A stretch of DNA of 9,828 nucleotides from contig JAPLWW010000022.1 in the NCBI GenBank assembly GCA_026396375.1, positions 1 through 9,828 of the forward strand, read 5' to 3'. A program made the translations under genes and the position numbers. The DNA is from Microcaldota archaeon (GTDB taxonomy: Archaea; Micrarchaeota; Micrarchaeia; Anstonellales; J096). The notes below the pieces were generated by a model that did not search any database, was not told the DNA's origin, and worked only from the letters and a program-made list of their open reading frames with translations. Shown here piece after piece: positions 6,687-9,828 of the stretch (positions are counted from its first letter, which is position 1; every line of letters begins with the position of its first letter).

Positions 6687-6694
6687 TATTTAAA
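6687..6694 (+). promoter_or_regulatory. TATA box for the protein kinase gene
   Basis: TATTTAAA is centred about 27-28 nt upstream of the GTG at 6718, the same distance as at the two other leaderless candidates in this window. It supports GTG 6718 as both transcription and translation start. Confidence 0.55.
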
Positions 6695-6717
6695 CACTTT
6701 TATGCATAAATATAGAA

Positions 6718-7596
6718 GTGCAAAACTTATATACAAAAGAAAAAATTGTCGGCAAAAAAGCCCCCTCTCCCAAGGCAATAAATCCAGCCTTGGACAAGCA
6801 TGTCATTATCAACAGCAGACCTGTGCGCTTCGGCTCATTCAGCCCTCTGTTTGAGAAGAAAGGGATCAATGGTTTTCATTTTGACTATTCGACTTCAGGA
6901 ATTCACCGCTCAAATTATGTCGTAGGCAGATACATGGGCAATGATATAGGAATACGCTTCGGAAGGATGCCCTGGCTCTATGAGAGAGAGGCAGAGGCGC
7001 TGGAGAAATTCTCGCATCCGGGAATGCCCAAATGCCACGGGATAGGGCATCTGCAGACCAATGCAGGGGATTTCGGCTATATGCTGCTCCAGCATTTTCC
7101 AGGCACAGTTCTTTCAAAGGCAGTGGATTTCTCATCGCGCGAAGGCACGAAAAAGAGCATCGGGATACTATCCTCCATAGTTGACACCATAGACTATATG
7201 CACTCGATGGGCGTGGTTCACCAGGACATAACCTCAGACCATGTGCTGGTGCATAAAAAGGGCATTTCATTCATAGATTTCCACCTATGGGACAGCACAG
7301 ATACTCGCCATCCGATAGCAGACTTCTGCGGATCTGAGATTCCCCCAAGCATCATAGAAAGCGTGCTGAGCTCAGGTCCTCTTGGAACAAAAAAGCAGGC
7401 TGAATGGGAGCCTAGGGGCTACGGGAGGATGCTCAAGGCTATAATCCCTCCTGATATAAAGAGCGACCTTTTGAATTGCCTGAGGGGCCTTGCGGACCGC
7501 CTTACAAAGAAATCAGGGAATCCTGCTGATGCAGAATCCAGGGAGGCTGTCAGCGCCGAGATAAGGCAAACTTTGAGCTCGCTTACGCTTGATTGA
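6718..7596 (+). CDS. Atypical protein kinase-like protein with altered catalytic motifs
   Basis: This 292-residue protein has a recognisable eukaryotic-like kinase fold. There is an N-lobe with candidate glycine loop (about residues 57-70), a strand GNDIGIRF (74-81), a helix C with YEREAEALEKF (88-98), a hinge near YMLLQHFPGT (121-130), helix E IVDTIDYMHSMGVV (154-167), the catalytic loop HQDITSDHVLV (168-178) and ISFIDFHLW (183-191). The catalytic Asp170 and metal-binding Asp187 are present. Three usual residues differ: the beta-3 Lys appears as R80, the catalytic-loop Asn as H175, and DFG as DFH. It could therefore be a pseudokinase or an atypical kinase; Bud32 and RIO kinases keep Asn and differ in motif, so neither fits well. 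A stop at 6691 and the TATA spacing select the leaderless GTG start at 6718. It is transcribed alone between two operons. The protein target is unknown. Confidence 0.78.
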   Translation: MQNLYTKEKIVGKKAPSPKAINPALDKHVIINSRPVRFGSFSPLFEKKGINGFHFDYSTSGIHRSNYVVGRYMGNDIGIRFGRMPWLYEREAEALEKFSHPGMPKCHGIGHLQTNAGDFGYMLLQHFPGTVLSKAVDFSSREGTKKSIGILSSIVDTIDYMHSMGVVHQDITSDHVLVHKKGISFIDFHLWDSTDTRHPIADFCGSEIPPSIIESVLSSGPLGTKKQAEWEPRGYGRMLKAIIPPDIKSDLLNCLRGLADRLTKKSGNPADAESREAVSAEIRQTLSSLTLD

Positions 7597-7625
7597 AGAT
7601 AAATTGATAGACGCCATCCCTTAGG

Positions 7626-7633
7626 TTTATAAG
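7626..7633 (+). promoter_or_regulatory. TATA box for the Nop5-like gene
   Basis: TTTATAAG is centred about 29 nt before GTG 7659 and 38 nt before ATG 7668. Transcription would start near 7656-7659. Either the GTG is a leaderless start, or GTGAT (7659-7663) acts as a ribosome binding site for the ATG 4 nt downstream. The sequence alone does not decide between them. Confidence 0.5.
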
Positions 7634-7667
7634 CCTTTAACCGCTTAATAGCTTCTGCGTGATATTA

Positions 7668-8885
7668 ATGGATAATAGAAGGAACGGTGGAAGGTCAGGA
7701 GGAAGGTTCAGGAGCAGCGGCCCAAGAAGGGAAGGAGGCAGCTTCGGAAGCCCTGGCTCTAGCAGAGGAGGAGGCTACAGCGGAGGCAGGCCCCGCGAAG
7801 GAGGCTATAGCCGGCCAAGCGGCGGAGGATACAGCAGGCCTAGCGGAGGCGGATTTGGAGGGGACCGGGGCCCAAGAAGGGACAGCGGTTTCGGAGGAAG
7901 GCCAAGGGAAGGAGGAAGCTCATTTTCAGGCTCAAGGCCCAGGGAAGGGGGATATGACAGGCCCAGAAGCGGCTTTGGCGGAGGAGACAGACGGCCAAGG
8001 GAAAGCGGTTTTGGCGGCGGAAGGCCCCGCGAAGGCGGATTCAGCAGGCCTCGGGAAGGAGGCTTCGGAGGCCCAAGAAGGGAAGGAAGCTTTGGGCAGG
8101 GATCAGGAAACCTAAGGGAAAGGTTCATGCACAAGGCAAGGCAGAAATTCGAGGAATACAGGGCAAGGGAGGACCTTTACCTTATGGAAGTGGATAGAGC
8201 CATTGTTGACTTGGACAAGACAACAAATCTCATAGGGGAAAGGCTTGAGGAATGGCTTTCATTCTATATCGGGGGCATTAGGCTCGCAGACAGGGTCAAT
8301 TTGGCCAAACTGATCATTCTTATAGCCGACAACAGGGAGATAAACCCTGAGAATGTGGGGCAGATACTGAACAATAAGGAAACAGAGCTTGTTCTTAATA
8401 AAATGATGGACAAGGCAAGGGACATCCAGGAAAAGGACCTGGTTTACATAAAAAGATATGCCGAAAGCCTGATCTATCTTAATGACCTTAAATTGTTTTA
8501 CGAGGAGGAAATAGACTCATTGGCAAACAGGATAGCGCCCAGCGCGACATATATGGTCGGAGGAAAGGTTGTTGCAAAGATGATCTCCATTGCAAAAGGA
8601 TTGGATAGGCTGTCTGAGATGCCTGCAAGCACAGTCCAGCTTTTGGGGGCTGAAAATGCTTTGTTCACATTCATCAAAGGAGGCAAAAAAGGGGATCCCC
8701 CTAAGCATGGAGTCATCCTGTTTGCGCCCCAGGTTGCGGCAGTAAGGAAGGAGAACAGGGGAAAGATGGCAAGGACCCTTGCTGCAAAGCTCCTCATAGC
8801 ATTCAAGGTGGACAACAACAAAGGAGAGTTCATCGGAAAGCAGCTGAAGGAGGCTGTTGAAAGAAGGATGAAGTCCTTAATGTGA
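7668..8885 (+). CDS. nop5: Nop5/Nop56-family protein with an N-terminal Gly/Arg-rich tail in place of NOP5NT
   Basis: Nop5 is the scaffold of the archaeal C/D-box sRNP, binding guide RNA, L7Ae and the methylase fibrillarin for 2'-O-methylation of rRNA and tRNA. Residues below are numbered from GTG 7659; from ATG 7668 the protein has 405 residues. Residues about 165-290 correspond to the helical/coiled-coil part (DRAIVDLDKTTNLIGERLEEWLSFY and following). Residues about 291-408 are the Nop domain, with IAPSATYMVGGKVVAKMIS, MPASTVQLLGAENALF, PPKHGVI, RGKMARTLAAKL and DNNKGEFIG. The globular NOP5NT domain that binds fibrillarin in ordinary Nop5 is absent. Residues about 5-150 are instead low complexity, dominated by Gly, Arg, Ser, Pro and Phe/Tyr with Glu in RPREGG units. 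The gene has its own TATA box and is followed 4 nt later by the phosphoesterase gene. Prp31-like proteins share the Nop domain but occur in eukaryotes. Family call is sure; operation without NOP5NT is an open question. Confidence 0.9.
   Translation: MDNRRNGGRSGGRFRSSGPRREGGSFGSPGSSRGGGYSGGRPREGGYSRPSGGGYSRPSGGGFGGDRGPRRDSGFGGRPREGGSSFSGSRPREGGYDRPRSGFGGGDRRPRESGFGGGRPREGGFSRPREGGFGGPRREGSFGQGSGNLRERFMHKARQKFEEYRAREDLYLMEVDRAIVDLDKTTNLIGERLEEWLSFYIGGIRLADRVNLAKLIILIADNREINPENVGQILNNKETELVLNKMMDKARDIQEKDLVYIKRYAESLIYLNDLKLFYEEEIDSLANRIAPSATYMVGGKVVAKMISIAKGLDRLSEMPASTVQLLGAENALFTFIKGGKKGDPPKHGVILFAPQVAAVRKENRGKMARTLAAKLLIAFKVDNNKGEFIGKQLKEAVERRMKSLM
7690..8100 (+). repeat. Imperfect short repeats encoding the RPREGG/GGFGG tail
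   Basis: Degenerate purine-rich repeats encode five RPREGG copies (residues 44, 81, 93, 122 and 130 counted from GTG 7659). There are also PRREG/PRRDSG variants and two adjacent YSRPSGGG units (residues 50-65). Synonymous differences between copies (for example CCCCGCGAAGG, CCAAGGGAAGG, CCCAGGGAAGG) show that the peptide pattern is kept while the DNA diverges, so selection on protein seems likely. The bias also opens long shadow frames here, which are not genes. Confidence 0.75.
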
Positions 8886-8889
8886 AAAA

Positions 8890-9483
8890 ATGAAGATCCT
8901 GATTGTCTGCGACTTGCACGGAAGCATCGAAGCGCTTGAAAGGATAAGGAAAGCGGATTATGGCGCCCTTATCATAGCCGGGGATCTCCAATACCCTGAA
9001 TATGCAAAAGAGGTTGCTAAATTAAGGGACCTTTATTTCATACCTGGAAACATGGACATGCCTGTTCTAGAGATAATGAAGGAAAAGGACATCCATGGAA
9101 AAACTATTCTATTGGGGAAGATAAAGGTGGCTGGATTCGGATTTGCCTCCCCTGGGCCATTCCATACTGAAGGCGAGATTGAAGAAAAGGAGATAGAGGA
9201 TGGCCTGTCAAAGCTTGATGTTGATAGCAATACTTTGTTGGTAACCCATTCGCCTCCCTACGGAATATTTGACGAAGTGGGAGGAGGCCATGCGGGAAGC
9301 ACTGCTATCAGGGAATTCGTGTTCTCAAGATCCCCTTTCATGCACGCCTTCGGCCATATCCACGAGATAGAGGGAAGCGAAAGGATAGAAGGCATAGAGT
9401 TCATTAAGTTGCCTCCTGCAAAGATGTTGAGGGGTGTTTGGCTGGATGATGAAACGCGCGAGTTTAGGTTCGCTGACCTTTGA
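8890..9483 (+). CDS. Calcineurin-like metallophosphoesterase (Icc-related, COG2129-like)
   Basis: This 197-residue protein keeps the full dinuclear-metal motif set of calcineurin-like phosphoesterases. D8-x-H10 is in VCDLHGS, D32 in IAGDLQ, N54 in IPGNMD, H120 in LVTHSPPYG, and G155-H156-x-H158 in AFGHIHE. GNMD rather than GNHE, together with the short length, matches the archaeal Icc-related predicted phosphoesterases more than YfcE/MJ0936-type enzymes. The substrate is unknown; family members act on phosphodiesters or phosphomonoesters in the cytoplasm. It starts 4 nt after the Nop5 stop. GTGA at 8882-8885, which overlaps that stop, provides the ribosome binding site with AAAA spacing, so cotranscription with Nop5 is likely. 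Its 3' end overlaps the probable start of the acetyltransferase. No truncation or altered catalytic residue is seen. Confidence 0.88.
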   Translation: MKILIVCDLHGSIEALERIRKADYGALIIAGDLQYPEYAKEVAKLRDLYFIPGNMDMPVLEIMKEKDIHGKTILLGKIKVAGFGFASPGPFHTEGEIEEKEIEDGLSKLDVDSNTLLVTHSPPYGIFDEVGGGHAGSTAIREFVFSRSPFMHAFGHIHEIEGSERIEGIEFIKLPPAKMLRGVWLDDETREFRFADL

Positions 9484-9828
9484 AAAGACAGAATTCGAAG
9501 GCATAGAAAAGATGATAGTTGCAATCTTCCCAGACTCAAAGATAACAAAGGAAAAGGAAGACCTGTTTTACAGGGCCAATCTGCTTGGAAAGGAGATAGG
9601 ATTCCTGCATCTTGGAAAAAGGAAGATTGGATGGAAGGTAATCGGGATAGGCGTTGTCCCTGAATACAGGGATCATGGATACGGGACAGAGATACTGAGA
9701 TTCGGAATAGACTTGGTAAGGAGAATGCTCGGGCACAGCTTGTCCCTTTCAGTTGAGGAAAACAACCTGGAAGCGATAAATATTTACTCCAAATTGGGAT
9801 TCAGGAAAATCGGAAGGTCAGGGGAAAA
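9446..9828 (+). CDS. GNAT-family N-acetyltransferase, truncated by the window end
   Basis: An open frame with no stop before the right edge gives 127 residues of a GCN5-related acetyltransferase, which transfers acetyl from acetyl-CoA to an amine. Motif A is clear: VIGIGVVPEYRDHGYGTEIL (residues 65-84), with R-D-H-G-Y-G as the pyrophosphate-binding Q/R-x-x-G-x-G/A loop. Motif B, SVEENNLEAINIYSKLGFRKIG (102-123), shows the ENNxxAIxxYxKxGF pattern typical of RimI-like members. The chosen ATG at 9446 (a second ATG follows at 9449) overlaps the phosphoesterase 3' end by 38 nt and supplies a first beta strand, SLTFEKTEF. ATG 9512 is an in-frame alternative that avoids the overlap but would lose that strand. 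Neither has a strong ribosome binding site; GGGGTG at 9431-9436 lies 9 nt before the first. The acceptor substrate is unknown, and the last residues lie outside the window. Confidence 0.85.
   Translation, partial: MMKRASLGSLTFEKTEFEGIEKMIVAIFPDSKITKEKEDLFYRANLLGKEIGFLHLGKRKIGWKVIGIGVVPEYRDHGYGTEILRFGIDLVRRMLGHSLSLSVEENNLEAINIYSKLGFRKIGRSGE

Noticed and set aside
7687..8115. Long Ala/Glu/Gly-rich open frame overlapping the Nop5 tail
   Set aside because: It is a by-product of the purine-rich repeats coding for Gly and Arg; it ends with the repeats, lacks its own promoter, and the opposite strand shows a similar Pro/Leu-rich shadow.

Overview
This window looks like a chromosome segment of an archaeon, possibly a DPANN-type or other uncultivated lineage; the sequence does not fix the phylum. 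The archaeal call rests on a Nop5/Nop56-type C/D-box RNP protein, AT-rich TATA boxes about 27-28 nt upstream of several start codons (leaderless initiation), GGTG-type ribosome binding sites inside operons, and mevalonate-pathway genes. Arginine is mostly AGG and isoleucine often ATA.

Layout from left to right: the 3' end of a CDGSH iron-sulfur protein gene; a lone gene for a small Lys-rich protein of unknown function; a palindromic AT-rich terminator shared with two genes on the minus strand (a class I methyltransferase followed by an HD-domain protein); a divergent promoter region; a plus-strand mevalonate operon (diphosphomevalonate decarboxylase, ERG8-type phosphomevalonate kinase, mevalonate kinase, and a small protein of unknown function); a separately promoted atypical protein kinase; then a cluster of a Nop5-like protein, a metallophosphoesterase and a GNAT acetyltransferase that runs off the right edge.

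The three mevalonate genes encode the steps from mevalonate to isopentenyl diphosphate by the classical route, which is uncommon in archaea. As written, two of the three are broken. The decarboxylase changes frame and appears to lack the block that normally carries the conserved GSGSACR-type motif. The phosphomevalonate kinase is one base short at a run of seven A. Both downstream reading frames are otherwise well conserved, so this is either very recent decay or an assembly or sequencing error.

The most unusual protein is the Nop5 homologue. Its coiled-coil and Nop domains are recognisable, but the fibrillarin-binding N-terminal domain of ordinary Nop5 is absent. In its place is a Gly/Arg-rich low-complexity tail of about 145 residues built from RPREGG-type repeats, recalling the GAR tail that eukaryotes carry on fibrillarin. 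I saw no rRNA, tRNA, CRISPR array, insertion sequence or attachment site.
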